Shown here: positions 1 through 19,905 of the stretch, piece after piece | How the letters are laid out: the number at the start of each line of letters is the position of its first letter | Position numbering within the stretch: the first letter of the stretch is position 1 | Source of the DNA: Atopsyche davidsoni | Taxonomy: Eukaryota; Arthropoda; Insecta; Trichoptera; Hydrobiosidae | Direction: 5' to 3' | DNA length: 64,000 nt | Assembly (NCBI GenBank): GCA_022113835.1 | Contig: JAILWY010000002.1 | Span: 9,216,501-9,280,500, forward strand | The notes under the pieces: generated by a model | The model's input: the letters and a program-made list of their open reading frames with translations, nothing else | What the model was told of the DNA's origin: nothing | Databases searched by the model: none | Program-made: the position numbers and the translations under genes

Positions 1-5070
<5,070 letters not shown>

Positions 5071-6827
5071 TGATGAGGTTTTGGCCTTTCGTGCACATTA
5101 GTGTTTTGAGTTTGTGAGTACTGTTCTAATGATGAACGTTGACTTGACAATTGGTTTCTCAATGGATTAATTGAAAGGAATCAGAAGTGTAGAAGAAAGA
5201 AGCATTTTATGTTACAAGTTGGTTCTGAACCCAAAAGATAACACGGGTGTAAGTGAAGATCCCTTGTTATAAATTTGAAAACAGCAGTTTGTTAATTTTT
5301 TTTAGTTTTAATACATAAAAGATATCTCAATCTTTTTTAAAGATTGTATTTTTAGTGAAAATTATTTATTTTCTGTCAAAAGTGATTTCACAGCACACAG
5401 GTGCACTCTTTTTTTTTTTTTTTTAATAAATAAGGACCACTTGATTTTGACAAGTTTTTACACGTCTTCTTAAATATATATATTATTATAATTGCTGTCA
5501 TTCCAAATTATTTTTACTCTCCTAGTGACATATTTCATAGTTTTCAAAATTGTGTAGTATATATATATAAAAAGTCGGTTTTATATTTTAACTTAACACA
5601 ATTTTCTGTACTAAGAGGTATTACTGTATAATTAAGTGAATTATCACAATAATAATTGTAGTATCGCCAATAATTTTCACGGAACTTAGTATATCGACTG
5701 TTAGTAAATATTTTGTTGTTATTGTATAATATTTAAAATAATTGTTATGATTTTTAAGTGTCTAGAAGTACTATATCTATAAATGTGACTTTTTCCGTAC
5801 TTTCATTCAACAAAAATAGGAACTAGCTATTTAACTGCTAGTAACTAGCTGATAATGAATAAAGAATTATGAAAAAAAGATTAAAATATCTTTAGTGAAA
5901 AGTGTGTTGGTTATAATAAACAAAATCATTTAATTTCATGGCCTGAAAATTTTGGTTCTTAAAAAAATCTATGCTATGTATAAGATTATTGAATTTATTC
6001 ATATTAAAAGAAAATTAAGATATTAATGGAAGGTTGACTTGCTCAATTTAATATTGCCGTAAATTTATCATTAAGCTTAAATTCTACTTATACTTAATAG
6101 AAAACTGTCCTTAATAATAATGACTGATTGCCTATTTTACATTTTGTGGACTTTTTGTTACAAATTTCAAGAAAGTATTGGTTTTAACCTTTCCTAGGTG
6201 ACTATTAAACTATTTTTAACTTTTGGGTGTTGCTGATTCTTTTTCTTGATTTAATCTAATATAAATTGAAAGCCATCAAAAATGAAAGTCGATTAAATTT
6301 CTGTTTGTTTGATTTATCCAAAGCAATTTGATTTTATTTGCAGAACTGTAAAAACTTAAATTATTATAAAAGAAACTATATTTCCACCTATGAGACACAT
6401 TAATTCTACGACATGTATTTGTACATACCTAGGTATAAATGTAATTAATGTGTGTGTGATATAGTGTGTTTAAGTTATATAATAATAAAACTTTTTTAAC
6501 CAGAAAAATATTGCTAATATTTCCAATGAAAATCCGCATAACAGCTTTTTCCTTCTTAGAATACTAGAGGCTTTCTACACAATAAACCAACAAATAATTG
6601 ATGATTTCTTATCTGTGCAATCCGTATAATGTCCTGTGCTTAGCAAAAAAGAAGCATTATAGGTTTTAACTATAAATTTATTGTGTAATTTAAAATATAA
6701 ATTTATATAAATGCAATTTCGTTAATAAAAACAACAGAAAGCTTTTGTTATTCAAAAATTGCTGAAAGAAACACTGATGTCATCTTATGGACACTTATTC
6801 TCAAATGATAGTCTTTGTGGCGATGGT
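5071..6827. other. Convergent 3' UTR/intergenic DNA between SEL1L and Rpt5
   Basis: AT-rich sequence with no coding potential. Candidate AATAAA poly(A) signals for SEL1L occur near 5,425 and 5,860. For Rpt5 a TTTATT on the plus strand near 6,675 would serve as AATAAA on the minus strand. No repeat was recognised. Confidence 0.6.
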
Positions 6828-8604
<1,777 letters not shown>

Positions 8605-9503
8605 TCTCCTTTAATTTTATATCGTATTTCACAAAACTCCGATGAAAACAAATTTCACACGATGACAATGCTTCACCTTACAATGAGTTTCAAAACTAAA
8701 ATGTCATTATGTTGTGTGGCTAACATCAGGTTGGAATACTTTCCAGGGTATATCTTCACCGTAAAAAAAAAAAGACAAAGTACAGCATACACTGCGCTGA
8801 AATAAAGGTTTATTTTAATTTGGTTTCAGATCACGACAATTTCAATTTTGTGTAAATATTTATCTGCTGTTGGCATTACCAACATACATTGTTTTTTTTT
8901 TTTATTTTTGCGTGAAAAATCTGATTAATGAGATCAGAGCATTTTAACATTATCTCTTTATTGTTTGCCATTTTTTAAAACAGTTGATTTTGAAAAAAAA
9001 TTATAAAAGTCTTGAATATTTATTTTATCAAATTTCATTTCGATTTAGAAAAAAACTACAATTATAGCAACAATACAGATTAAAATAATAACCAATTAAT
9101 GATATTAATTAGTTAAAATTATTCAGATTGCTACGTTATTACGTTAAATTATTTTTATCACTTATACTGGTCGGGGTAATTTTATCATTTGTAACCCACA
9201 AGGCTTCATGCAAAATTTAGTAAACGGCGAATCAGAAGCATTTATTTACATATGGCCGAACACAAATAGCTAAATACCTTTTCAATATTTTAAACCTATT
9301 TTTAAAACAATTTAATTCCGATTATTCAATGTTATACTATTAAATTATTTTTGTCACATAATGTGATTCTGCTCGATGCAATTCGTGACCCTCATGCAAA
9401 TTCAAGTAAATGGTGTCGGCAAGGTTGGCAGCAGGAATTGACATATTTCGCCGATTTTTTTTAAGTTCTCGCGCGGAGTGCTTTGATTGATTGCATTATA
9501 ATC
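8605..9503. other. Divergent intergenic/promoter region between Rpt5 and SdhD
   Basis: About 900 bp of mostly AT-rich DNA that must hold the promoters of Rpt5 (leftward) and SdhD (rightward). No TATA box at a convincing distance and no repeat was seen, and I could not place either transcription start. Confidence 0.5.
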
Positions 9504-11274
9504 ATGGCTCTTTCATTGTTTATTCGCGGTGCATCATCACAATTAGCAGGTAGTGATAATCAATTTTAGCACGGCCGTTGCTAGTTTTTATGGTGTTACG
9601 TAACTTGTGTTGTTAGCTCTAATGTTTATGTCATTTTTTCAGGATATTTTTTAACAGGCATGGCAATCAGCTAATGTGTAGCGTAAATTGATAATTAGTT
9701 ATAATTATTTAATAACTGATATATATATTTTAGTTAACTTTGAAATAATAGGCTAGTTGTGTTATAATAAAAACTGACAGTATGGAAGCTTTGTATTACG
9801 ATATTTAAGGTCGCAATATTACACAATATGTATTAAAATTTTATTTAGTATTTATGTATATAACCTTGTATAATCGAAAATCTGCTAGTTGATTCTAAAA
9901 TAATATCCTCAGTCAATCTATATGAAAATGAAATATCGTCTTAAGGGGCTTTATTAATTAAAAATTATCACTTAAAATGTAATTTATTCACTGTTAAACA
10001 ACACCTCAACCTGAAATTTCCCTATGTTATTACATACGACTAAACAAATAAAATAGATCTTTATGTAATAAAAAATAGATGTAAATGTAATTGTATTAAA
10101 CTAAACATTTATTTTTTGAAATATAAATGAGCTAAGCCTATTCTCACATAACCTAATAATTGTAAAAAGGCTGATACTAAATTATTATATTTTTGCAATT
10201 AAAAAATATAAAATTATAATTGAAAATTAAACATGCAATATCAATTTTAGTGATAAATATTTGTCTTTTGTATTTATTAGGTATATAATAAAAAATTACA
10301 GACTTGTAGTTGCGGGGTAAAACTTACTATGTAATGTATAAATTATTTATTATATATTGATTTCAGGATGTTCTGGGAGGTTATTAAATCAGCCCGCTCT
10401 TCGCTTGAGCTCCTCTGCCATTCAAAATGCCTCCAAACTTAGAATGTTACAACCTATCCAATCCGGTTCTCTTGGTAACACCAACTTGCAGAAACCACAA
10501 AGCGTTGTACTTAAAGCTGTAAGATATAAAAAATAACATAAAATAACCAGCCAAAGTTTAAATATATGTATTTGATGACTTTATTATTATAATATTTCAG
10601 GATTATAGCGCAGCTGTAGCTAACAAGCTTCCAGCTAATGCTGGCGCAGGCTCCGGCACTAACTTGTGGGTAGCTGAGAAGGTCGTGGGTCTTGTGCTTG
10701 TGGGGCTCGTACCCGCTGCTATTGCCTTTCCATGCAAGCCTTTGGATGTTTTACTTGCTGTCAGCTTAGTGGCACATACATATTGGTAAAGCTTTCATTA
10801 TATTTTTAATTTTAATATTACATCCTGATAAAAAAAATCATAATTATGCAAGAACTTAAAAGTACAGTAATTTTGAAGTGATATATTTTTACTTTTGATT
10901 AAATATCTTGATAAAGTTATTTTAAATGGTGAGATGTAACCCATTCCGGTCCTAATGTGCAGAATATGCACCGATATTTGATATTATACAATAATTGTGA
11001 CTGCTGATAAAGAATTGACATCATTTAATGTAAATTTATTACATAGTTTATTGTGTGATTTTTAAATGAAATTATTTTTTTTAGGGGATTTGAAGCCATC
11101 ATTGCAGAGTATGTGCGTGAAATCTTGTTTGGAGCCCTTGTACCGAAGATAGTTCATTTTCTTCTTATCGCTGTAACTATTACGACTCTTGGTGGGCTTT
11201 TTTATTTAATTTTCGACGATATTGGCTTGGCCGCCGCTATCAGAAGATTGTGGACAATCAAATCGAAGCAGTAG
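9504..11274 (+). CDS. SdhD: Succinate dehydrogenase cytochrome b small subunit (CybS, SDHD)
   Basis: Small membrane-anchor subunit of mitochondrial complex II; with SdhC it holds haem b and the ubiquinone site in the inner membrane. Exons are 9504-9549, 10367-10518, 10601-10785 and 11085-11274, totalling 573 nt or 190 residues plus TAG. The start MALSLFIRGASSQLAG and following Ser/Arg/Leu-rich stretch fit a mitochondrial presequence. Three hydrophobic helices follow: WVAEKVVGLVLVGLVPAAI, then PLDVLLAVSLVAHTYWGFE, and the segment after VPKIVHF. The haem-ligand His is present in VAHTYWG, and the quinone-site Tyr is present 12 residues later in AEYV, the same spacing as in human SDHD. The second His of the usual HxHW signature is Tyr here. 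Splice sites are canonical and the gene looks intact. Confidence 0.93.
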
Positions 11275-12090
11275 TAGAGATTTATGATGTTATTCAATGG
11301 ATGAATGAATCACAATAGTATATCGCTCGAGTACTTAGTGTTCGTAATGAAGTATTTGGTTGATTATTAGATTGGCTGAGTACCCACATTTGATCTAAAA
11401 CATAATTTATTGAAGTGAAATTGATAAGGGATGTTGTAAAACAGCAAGAATGTGATGGTAAATTAATTTATAAATATTAAACACCAATATTATAATAACT
11501 GTGTTTTATTTAACGGCTGATAGTGTGACTTGTTTTAACTGTTTCTAGATGAACGTAAAATATAAATATTATCTAATGATAAATTATTGTCTTATAAAAT
11601 TATTGTAATTTATATAAATCCATATTGACTAGGTAACAATATTATTATAATTATTTTCAAAAATACTAATAATTTTATATATGTAATGAATGCTGCTTTC
11701 ACACAGGCAACATAATTGCAACAATAAAAATTTCACAACAAAAAATTAATAAGTCAATAAGTATGATTTCCACAATGGCTGTAAAAAGTGGAGCAGTGAT
11801 ATGCCAAACTGATAAAGAAAGGCATAGATGTAACTGCCTTTGATGCCATTGATACCATTGAATATAATGTAATTGCTATATTTAAAATTACGGATATCAC
11901 AATAAATTATTCCAGTGTTAACATGCTAATTGAAATTTAAATATGCGAAGGAAAGGAAATTTGGGTCCAATGTATTTTTATTTACCCTCAGTGATTACAG
12001 GATTGAAATTTCAATGAAAATTAATTGATTGTAAAAATAGTTGCCTGTGTATGAGCAGTTTAAAAAAGATATCTATCTATGCTTTTCTAT
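11275..12090. other. Convergent intergenic region between SdhD and PTPMT1
   Basis: AT-rich sequence holding the 3' UTRs of the two convergent genes. No coding potential and no repeat recognised. Confidence 0.5.
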
Positions 12091-13118
12091 TTAACTATTA
12101 ATAACATTATCTTTGTAAAATATTGAAAGAGCGTCCCATTGCTTTGTGTGAAGTAAAATGTGCGGCCTTCTCTCTCGCATGTATTCTACAGCTTCTTCTG
12201 GCGTCCACTTATTTTTCTAAAAGAGATAAAGAGATATTGTTATGCTATATAATATAAAAGCATAAGTTATATATAACTTATGCAAAGAATTAAAAAAAGT
12301 TAAATTATACCATCATCAGGTAGCAGCCTACTAATGTTGCACTTCTGGTTCTTCCAGCTTTACAGTGTACGTAGACTGAGCCACTATTAACTTGGTCAGT
12401 GGTTCCAGGAGTAATTTCTATGTATTTTGAACCTTGCGGTAGAAATCTGTTGATAAATTTAACTCCTTGCATTAGTTTCTCTTGGCAAGGTGCTTCAAAT
12501 ATGTCCGTGGTTGCAAGCTGCAGAAATTCCACACTGTGTTCTTTCCATTGCTAATAATAGATGAAAATAAAAATATGAAAATGTAACAATTTAAAATATG
12601 ATTAAAAATCAGAGTAATTTTTTTTTTAATGTTGTGGGTCTCAATAGTAAATCAAATAATAACATATACAAACCATGTCATCATTTGAGAATATTTTTAA
12701 TTCATATGTTTCATTCATGGATACAACTCCTTTGACATTTTCTTGTTGTTTGAGCTGAAATTAAACATAGAATTAAAAATTTATAGATTAGAATAACTGT
12801 AATAAAGAGAGACAGCTATTATTTAAAGTTGGAATAAAAATATTGCTCAATGCGGTATCCAACAATTCTCACTTACCAGTGATGTCATCCCTTGAAATGG
12901 TAGGGCGCCAAGTATTACGGTATCATCCATACGGTCGTACCATCTTCTACTCGACACCTTCTCCATAAACACATTGTAAATCAAAGTGGGATAAAATGTA
13001 ACGCGGGCGAACATTGATGAGGCCTAATAAAATGAAAATATACTGTAACTTGCGTGAATTAATCTAGCGCAATATTAGACACACGTATCTGTCACGGTTT
13101 CCGGATTCAACTTACCAT
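12091..13118 (-). CDS. PTPMT1: Mitochondrial phosphatidylglycerophosphatase PTPMT1
   Basis: Dual-specificity-fold phosphatase of the mitochondrial inner membrane that dephosphorylates phosphatidylglycerophosphate in cardiolipin synthesis. Minus-strand exons are 13116-13118 (the ATG alone), 12877-13023, 12674-12754, 12311-12550 and 12091-12216. They total 597 nt, giving 198 residues plus TAA, close to the family's roughly 200. The protein begins [18 protein letters not shown]. The [17 protein letters not shown] segment is the family's N-terminal signature. The CX5R active site is [11 protein letters not shown], with Cys140 and Arg146 by my count; Asp93 in TTDIFEAP is the likely general acid. 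Every intron after the first falls between codons. The start codon sits in its own exon, immediately followed by GTAAGT. The next Met is residue 5, so initiation there would cost little. Confidence 0.94.
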
Positions 13119-14676
13119 GGTGAAAGTTTTTATTTCGCTTTACAAGTACTTTTGTTTTGTGTGGAGGGGCAAGAGACCTACTTGTACAAGTTTGACAGCA
13201 AACATTGACAGCAATATACCATAAACAAAAATATGGTTATGGTATTGTACTTTTTAATTCAAAATTAAGCTCGATCAATGGTACAAAAAATGGAAATATG
13301 GTCGATTATTTACAAACAGGCGCTATAATAAACGTTTTATTTGTTATAAGATGTAAATATTTCTTTACGATACCATCTTAACAAAAGAAGCTAATTATCG
13401 TGTGTGTATATATATATATATACAGTAATACCCCGTTATGCGCGGTTTCACTATAACGCGAATTTCAAATTACGCATCAAAATGCCTCGCATTACGCGAA
13501 TTTCTTATTCAAGAATGTGTATGAACATAATGTAGTCATTGACTTCTCTTAACAATTAAAAACAGCGTCGGATGTTGTGAACGTATTTTACAAGAACATA
13601 AAAGAAACGCTACCCAAAAGACAATAGATGTATTTTTCAGTAAAAATAACATGTAATACAGCATAAAGTGTTCTTAGAATTAAAGTGATTGATTCAAATG
13701 ATTCGTATTTTTTTGTATTAAGTTTTGACTATGTATTTATGTTTAATCGTAAACTCCGATATATGCGAATTTCACTTAACGCGATTTTTTACGGAACGTA
13801 TCCCTCGCATAAAGCGGGGTATTACTGTAAATATATTAAGTAGCGTAACTGGGACAGGTGGGAGAGGAATCCATCTCCACCATTTGAGAATAAGTAATGT
13901 TTTTATCAACAGATTCAATAGTTAAAATAAGCATGTAACTCGAGAAAAGTGTAAACTAATCCCAATGGCCCGACTCAACATCAACATTTTTATGCTCTGA
14001 AAGAAAAGAAAGTTGTAGCTATACCAATATATAGTATATATATACATATATATAAATGACAATTAAATCAGTAATTTTATTTTTAAAAATGTATATTTTA
14101 TTATATTAGTGGTATGTAATGAATCAAACTTCTTTGTTAAGTTCTAGGGAAAAAAAATTAGCATAACATCTTCCAACTGTGGTGTGTAAAAAAATATATA
14201 TAAAGGCTATAATGAAACACAACGCAATTTCGGTACAATGTGAACAGCATTTCTTGATATAAAAGCCTCTAATCAGATCTGGTTGTATAGAGCAGAGCAC
14301 TATGAGCATAAAATGTACACTGAAGGTTGCAAGTTCCTGAACTGTACTCATAATAAGGCACCTGTTTCTAAATCTCATGATGGGCCTGACTTTGGTCAGA
14401 AATTTCTATGAAGCTCTTAATCTGCCTTGGTACTTTTAATTAAATATACATTTAGTGTAGCATTGAATTGAATATAATTAACATGATTAAGCACAATTAT
14501 AATATAATATAACTTTTAAAGCAGATTATAAAATAATCAATATTTTTGATAGAGAGTACTCGGTGGAACTCCATTTTTATATTTTATTCTATTTCAGATT
14601 ATGAAACTTAACAATTATCAGTTAGTTTAGTTTAGAGTAAGAATAGGTTAATACAAATGTATGTAGATCATGTAAG
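13119..14676. other. Intergenic region between PTPMT1 and SKA1
   Basis: Contains the PTPMT1 promoter side (right of 13,118), a (TG/TA) microsatellite at about 13,400-13,420, a 405-bp pogo-like MITE (13,423-13,827) and a second TA-rich microsatellite near 14,030-14,053. The remainder is plain AT-rich DNA. Confidence 0.5.
13423..13827. mobile_element. pogo/Tigger-like MITE
   Basis: A 405-bp non-coding element bounded by inverted repeats CAGTAATACCCCG at 13,423 and CGGGGTATTACTG ending at 13,827, flanked on both sides by TA. CAG...CTG ends with a TA duplication are typical of pogo/Tigger elements. Short internal blocks near the two ends (such as CGCGAATTTCA and GCGAATTTCACTTAACGCGA) repeat GCG/TTTC themes. 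No transposase is present, so movement would depend on a partner elsewhere. Confidence 0.75.
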
Positions 14677-16106
14677 TCAATTTATTTTGAGTATATCTGT
14701 AGTAGCCAAATATCTGATTAGGCCAGCTTCATGAACTTCTTGCAAGCGCCCGGTGTGCCGGAGCATAGGCAGCAAGAGTTTTAACGTGTTTCTGTCTAAT
14801 TTACCACCCATAGTGCATTTGAGGTCATCTTGTGTTACAAAGCGCTTTCCTACAAAAATAGTTATTCACTTGAGAAATATTTGTATTTTGGTACTGAATT
14901 TAAAGGATATTAACCATAACCTTCAGGTATAGAATACTAAGGAATAAAAACAGCTTTTTTTCTAATAGGAATGGCTATGATTCAATCAATATTTTTTTAT
15001 AAACATTAATCAAAATTGGCTACCTTTTAATAAATAAGATTGTTATAGGGAAGAGCGAGCGTAGATACAGCATATATAGCATGAGCATGAAAATCACAAT
15101 TGTATAGCAATGGTTCAAATTTTAAGATTGCAAGCCCTAGGTTTGACTGCAATTATTTTTAAGAGAGGAACTGCTATTGATGTGATAGTATAATATTACA
15201 TCATATTTGTATGCTAACAGATACTATTAAATAAAAAGAAACAATATAATATTGTACAAACCTTTTGTTTTTTGACATTCTTGTCTTTTGTAAGTCGTGA
15301 ATTTATCAATATCAGAACGTTTTTTTAAAGTAGCTTTAGGAGTCTTTAAAAGGGCGTACTTGTCTTGCAGGCATTTATTTACAGTATCTATGAATTCATT
15401 AATTATTGTGTAATTCATTCTACCTCGCAGGTATCTGTAAAAAATAGTGCAACAATACATTCAGTTATTAGAGCCCAACAACATTAAAACCAGTATTAAA
15501 TATACATAAATTTACCCTGGAATAGCTAAGAATTCAGTTTGTGTAAGGTATTGCAGTTTTGGGTGTACTTCTACTGGCTTGCGAGCACTGGGACATTCAT
15601 TTTCAGCAAAATCTAAGTATCTTCTCGTAGGAAGCTGTGGTGTAGGAGGAACATTTTCATCGAAGGGGATCTGAAATTAAATACAAAAATAGATACTTAA
15701 TCAACACTGGAAAGCGTGTTAAATTTGCATTTAATGGTATTAGCAAAATGTGATCTGTCTCAAGGCATACATTTTCCTTAGTTTCTTCTAGTATTCTAAC
15801 TTTATTAAATTTCTCAGGTAAATTAGACATCATGTAGTCCATTCCCGATTGTAATTTAATGGCTAATAGATCGAGGTCTTCTGATTTAGCAAGAATTTGT
15901 CTTGACTTAGTAAGTTCTTGACGGGCAGATTGCATGTCAGATCTTATTTTCTTCATAAGATTTACAGCCGTCGTGAAGTCTTCTTCTAGATATTTACGGT
16001 CTTCCATCAGTGAAATCGTCAGTGAGAGATTATTTCTTCTATTTGTTTGAACCGATATAATATCGTCAATGCTTTCATAGTCATCGATAGTCTTCTCTCT
16101 ATCCAT
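14677..16106 (-). CDS. SKA1: Spindle and kinetochore-associated protein 1 homologue (SKA1)
   Basis: SKA1 is the microtubule-binding subunit of the Ska complex, which stabilises kinetochore attachment to depolymerising microtubules. Minus-strand exons are 15771-16106, 15516-15670, 15262-15434 and 14677-14849, totalling 837 nt or 278 residues plus TGA (human SKA1 has 255). The start MDREKTIDDYESIDD has a good AAAATGG context; an in-frame ATG nine codons upstream (16,131-16,133) is an alternative. The N-terminal 110 residues are coiled-coil-like (KYLEEDFTTAVNLMKKIR, SARQELTKSRQILAKSED), as expected for trimerisation. The C-terminal winged-helix domain aligns with SKA1: LTQTEFLAIPGYLRGRMNY, then LKTPKATLKKR, and the terminal LPMLRHTGRLQEVHEAGLIR, close to the vertebrate LRHCRRLSEV end. 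Splice sites are canonical. The match is by eye to the human protein; the fold assignment is strong but sequence identity is modest. Confidence 0.85.
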
Positions 16107-18810
16107 TTTAATTGGGATAAAGATTAAAGACAATGTTGATTTTCTTAATTAAGTACCTTTGATATGATACAATTAAAATATATAAATATAAACTGCATTT
16201 AATCTGGTAGTTAAGGGTCCATGTAAGAGAGAATATTTGAAAAATCACAAGTGACACTCATTTAAAAAGTTTGTCAGTTAAAAGATACAATTTTTATCTC
16301 TGCTTACAATTTACGAAACAAAAGTTAAGCCATAGACTAATTTGACACACAACACCATAAAGATTTTTCTTTTTGTATTGTCTGTGGTATTAAAATATAA
16401 TGGGCCTTTCACATGTTTTTATAAATCCTAAAATCCTCCACCGATAAGTATTATAGTGTCATGTATGGCACTGTTATTCGATAATATCGATTAGTAGAAG
16501 TAAAAGCAGTGTGCAAGTAACCAAAAAACTAGCACAAAAATAATTTATATATATTATTTTTCTACCAATACTAAACATTTATTAACAATTAAGTATTACA
16601 TAATTTATTTTAATTTATTCATAAGCGTTTATATTATAATTAAATTGGTTGCACAATTACTTTAAAATCATATTTATATGTATGTAGCCATATATATATA
16701 ATTCTTTTTATTCAATGATCAAGCATAGTAGTTACCTGCTTTTGCAACTGATAGGCCAGATATATAAATCCTCTAATCAGTTACGAATGTATTTTAATTA
16801 CTATGTAGATCAATTAAACATTCGCAGTTAATCAAGGGAGGGGGTAGGGCCGAGCTGCAATTTATTTTAAACGAATTAACAAGGTTCGTTGACACCAAAT
16901 AATAGGCTGCGCACGACAGGGATACACGGTGAGGCCATTAATGTCTCTTTTGTCAGTCCGGAATGACGCATTTGGGGATAATTTTACGTCGTTCGGCGTC
17001 AGCCGCCAGCCATTATCGGTGATGAAAAGTTTGCGACCGAGAGTTATCAGTTGTATTTTTTGTTGGGAAATCTTCTCGTAGAAATAAGAACTACAGCAGG
17101 GATGGTTCATTTTAATAGAGTCTAGGCACGAAATATCAATGAAGGGGCTCTATTTGTCTAGGTACTGCAGAGCGAACGTACGTTTTTTAATATAAAATTA
17201 AAACAAATTTTCAGTACAAAGAATCCATATTGTTTTAAAATGTAGGTAGGTAATATTTATATTATTTTTAGTCGAATATCTTTTTAGTGTTGAGCACCAA
17301 AGCTGGTGACAAGGTAGGTATGCATCACACGGGCAGGGGCGCCCGGGGCCGAGAGGTCGGGGGCCGAGTGTTCGGCGCCCCTGGCCATTTTCAGCGGCCA
17401 TCGAGTTGTCCGCGTCCCGGGATTGGCAGGCCGGGCGGGTTAATTGATTGGGCGGCGAACGTCACAGGTAGGAATTAATCGCTAAAAGAGAGACATCTCA
17501 ATTTCGAGGAAAGTTTGTTTTTTTGGTGGCGAATCGGGCCGCGGTGATTTGTCTAGTTTTACAACGGAGAGAGCGTTTTTGTCAGACATTATTTGTGACT
17601 CGTAAAATTAGAATTTTGCGAAATATTTTTCGCTAATTTATCTAGCATTCTAATGTGGGGAATGTTTCATATTTACTATACACCGACAGACAAGATAACC
17701 GATAGCTTTCTAGTTTGTTATCATATTTTTTAGACTGGGACGCGCATTCGTACCAATTTATTTTAAACGAATTAAAATATAGAAATCAAAATATTGTCTA
17801 GTATTTTTATACAGTTTCTAATTATATTTATAAATAAAGGTGTGATGTAATGTTATTTGTAACGTCATCTAAAATCATTACACAAAAGAATATTTTTTGA
17901 TGATATAATTATAACATTTTTCATTCAGTACAAAAACAATATATGTAAATTGAAATCTATTATTCTTCACTCATATTTGGATAAGTAAGATAATATTATT
18001 TAAAATTGCTTACTCATGTATCAAATAGTACAGTAGGGAATTAAGTGCAGTGGAATCGATTTTGATAGGTTAAATATATATACAGATAGGTAGATACACG
18101 TATTTCGTCTTTCTTTAATATATACTTGTGAAGATTGAAGGATGTGAGCGACATGTCACAATAAGTACATCCTCAATTTAAATAACTGACATTGTAAACA
18201 ACTTCATACACTTCCACCCGAGCTGTCCCCGATACACGCATTGAGTCCATCGTATTTGGTATAAACAGGACGGAGGACTATAAGGTGGGGGCGAGTCGCG
18301 GCTTCTTTTGAGAGCCTTTATTCAGAGCCAAGTTGGTAGCTGATGATGATAATGATGATGATTCATCGCTTATTCTGCGACGAGAATAGATCTCAGCGAG
18401 GTGGACCGAGCGGAGGGGCTTAATTGGCGTATTGGAGCGCACCTACCTCGCGAGGCTGCGGGGAGCCTGGCCGCGGCGCGTCCGATTTGGTTACGAACAA
18501 CAATCGCGCGGTACTAAAGCCGTAGTCCCCTGCAGGCAGGCTCCCCTGACAGGCGACAGCCCTCATGCGAGTGCGGCTGTTAACCCACCCAAATACATAT
18601 TTATATATTTTTTTACAACATTCAATCTTTCTGGCAGATAGACCTGCAATAGAAATCATTCAGAGGAGATAGCAGATATGTGTAGATTAATTGCAGCTTT
18701 GCTGTATTTAGTGAAAAAAACAGAAAAACTGTGCCAGATGCGCGGATTTTTACTGTCGTTGAACATGGAGACAGTTTATAAATGTAACAAAAAAAAAAAA
18801 AAACTAACTA

Positions 18811-18875
18811 CTCCACCGCAATTTGAGCACGGGACACAGTCGGCAAACAGCGTGCTAGCCACTGAGCCACGAGGC
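18811..18875 (-). repeat. tRNA-like SINE head (fragment 1)
   Basis: Read on the minus strand it contains an A-box-like CGTGGCTCAGTGGCTAGC and, about 35 nt on, a B-box-like GTGCTCAAATTGC. The arms do not fold into a cloverleaf, so this is a tRNA-derived repeat rather than a tRNA gene. Related heads lie at 40,497-40,572 and 58,928-58,999. Confidence 0.5.
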
Positions 18876-19798
18876 GTCCTGAAGGTGTGCAAAGTCTTAC
18901 ACTGCTCTGCGTTTGTCCCATATATGACGAGTATCCGTCCAAAGCTACGATTGATAAGTAATTATTAAACAACATGATATCCAAGCGCACTGCGGACGTG
19001 CTCACCCGTGACTGCAGGTACGCGGGTCGCTAGAGCCCCGCATGAAATATTGCATCGTTGATATTCCCGGAATAATGCCGCGGTTCGCGCAATCTGCGGA
19101 GATCTAGAGAGGCCGGGAGCGGCTCGGCTCGGATCCAGATCGCTCACGGAAGCCGCCTCGTTTGGATGCATTCAAATGAGGCATTGATTTGAATACGCGG
19201 CCATGTTTCCTTTGCGCAGCGGCGACTATTGTATTTGGAAGACGCGGCTGGACAGCGGCGGGGCGCATAAATAAGATATGAGAGATAACGGAATCATCGT
19301 CGGGGGCTCCGCGCCTCGGGCTCATCCCGCGCCCGCGTCCTCCCCCCCCGCCCGATGTCCTGCAGAGGCTGTTGCAAAATATAAATTCATTATGAAATTA
19401 CGCAAAAACAAAACTAGCCGACGTAATTTGAAACGATGATGTACCCATATCTTCTCCTCATCGGAGGTTGTGGACCATCTCACTAAAGATATCTCTATAT
19501 GAGGGATTAGATTCAACGCTTACGTTACACTCGTATGCGAAACTCTTCAATTACAATGACAATGTGAACACTTATATACTTCTATCATGTCCTCACCGTA
19601 TAATTATAGTTATCAACTTGTTAATCAATCAATAATAATCCGACACAGGTCGGTTGTCATTAATACAATGCAAAATCGACTTGGAGCAATACCGGTAATT
19701 TAAGTAGGAAAATTTTTGCCATAATGCCTCTCACAAAAGATTGCAACATTAAAAAATATAATAAAATAAACAGATTTTGTAAACTTATCTTTTAAAAT

Positions 19799-19905
19799 TA
19801 TTTCTTCATCGGGTGCCTCTTCTCACTGAGCATATATCTATGTCTGTTTATCGTTTTCTTAGGGAGAATAGTGTAGTCCCGGGTCCTTCTACACCGCAGT
19901 TTTAT
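19799..19905 (-). repeat. Dispersed retroelement tail, copy a
   Basis: On the minus strand it reads GTGTAGAAGGACCCGGGA..., then TATTCTCCCTAAGAAAACGA, and ends with GAGAAGAGGCACCCGATGAA. The same ordered blocks occur at 55,965-56,083 (+), 56,594-56,740 (-) and 63,716-63,840 (-). A partial copy is at about 19,444-19,500. The GAGGAGAG...GATGAAGAAGATAA ending resembles the 3' ends of the RTE-type remnants in this window, so it may be an RTE 3' end or a SINE that borrows it. Confidence 0.55.
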
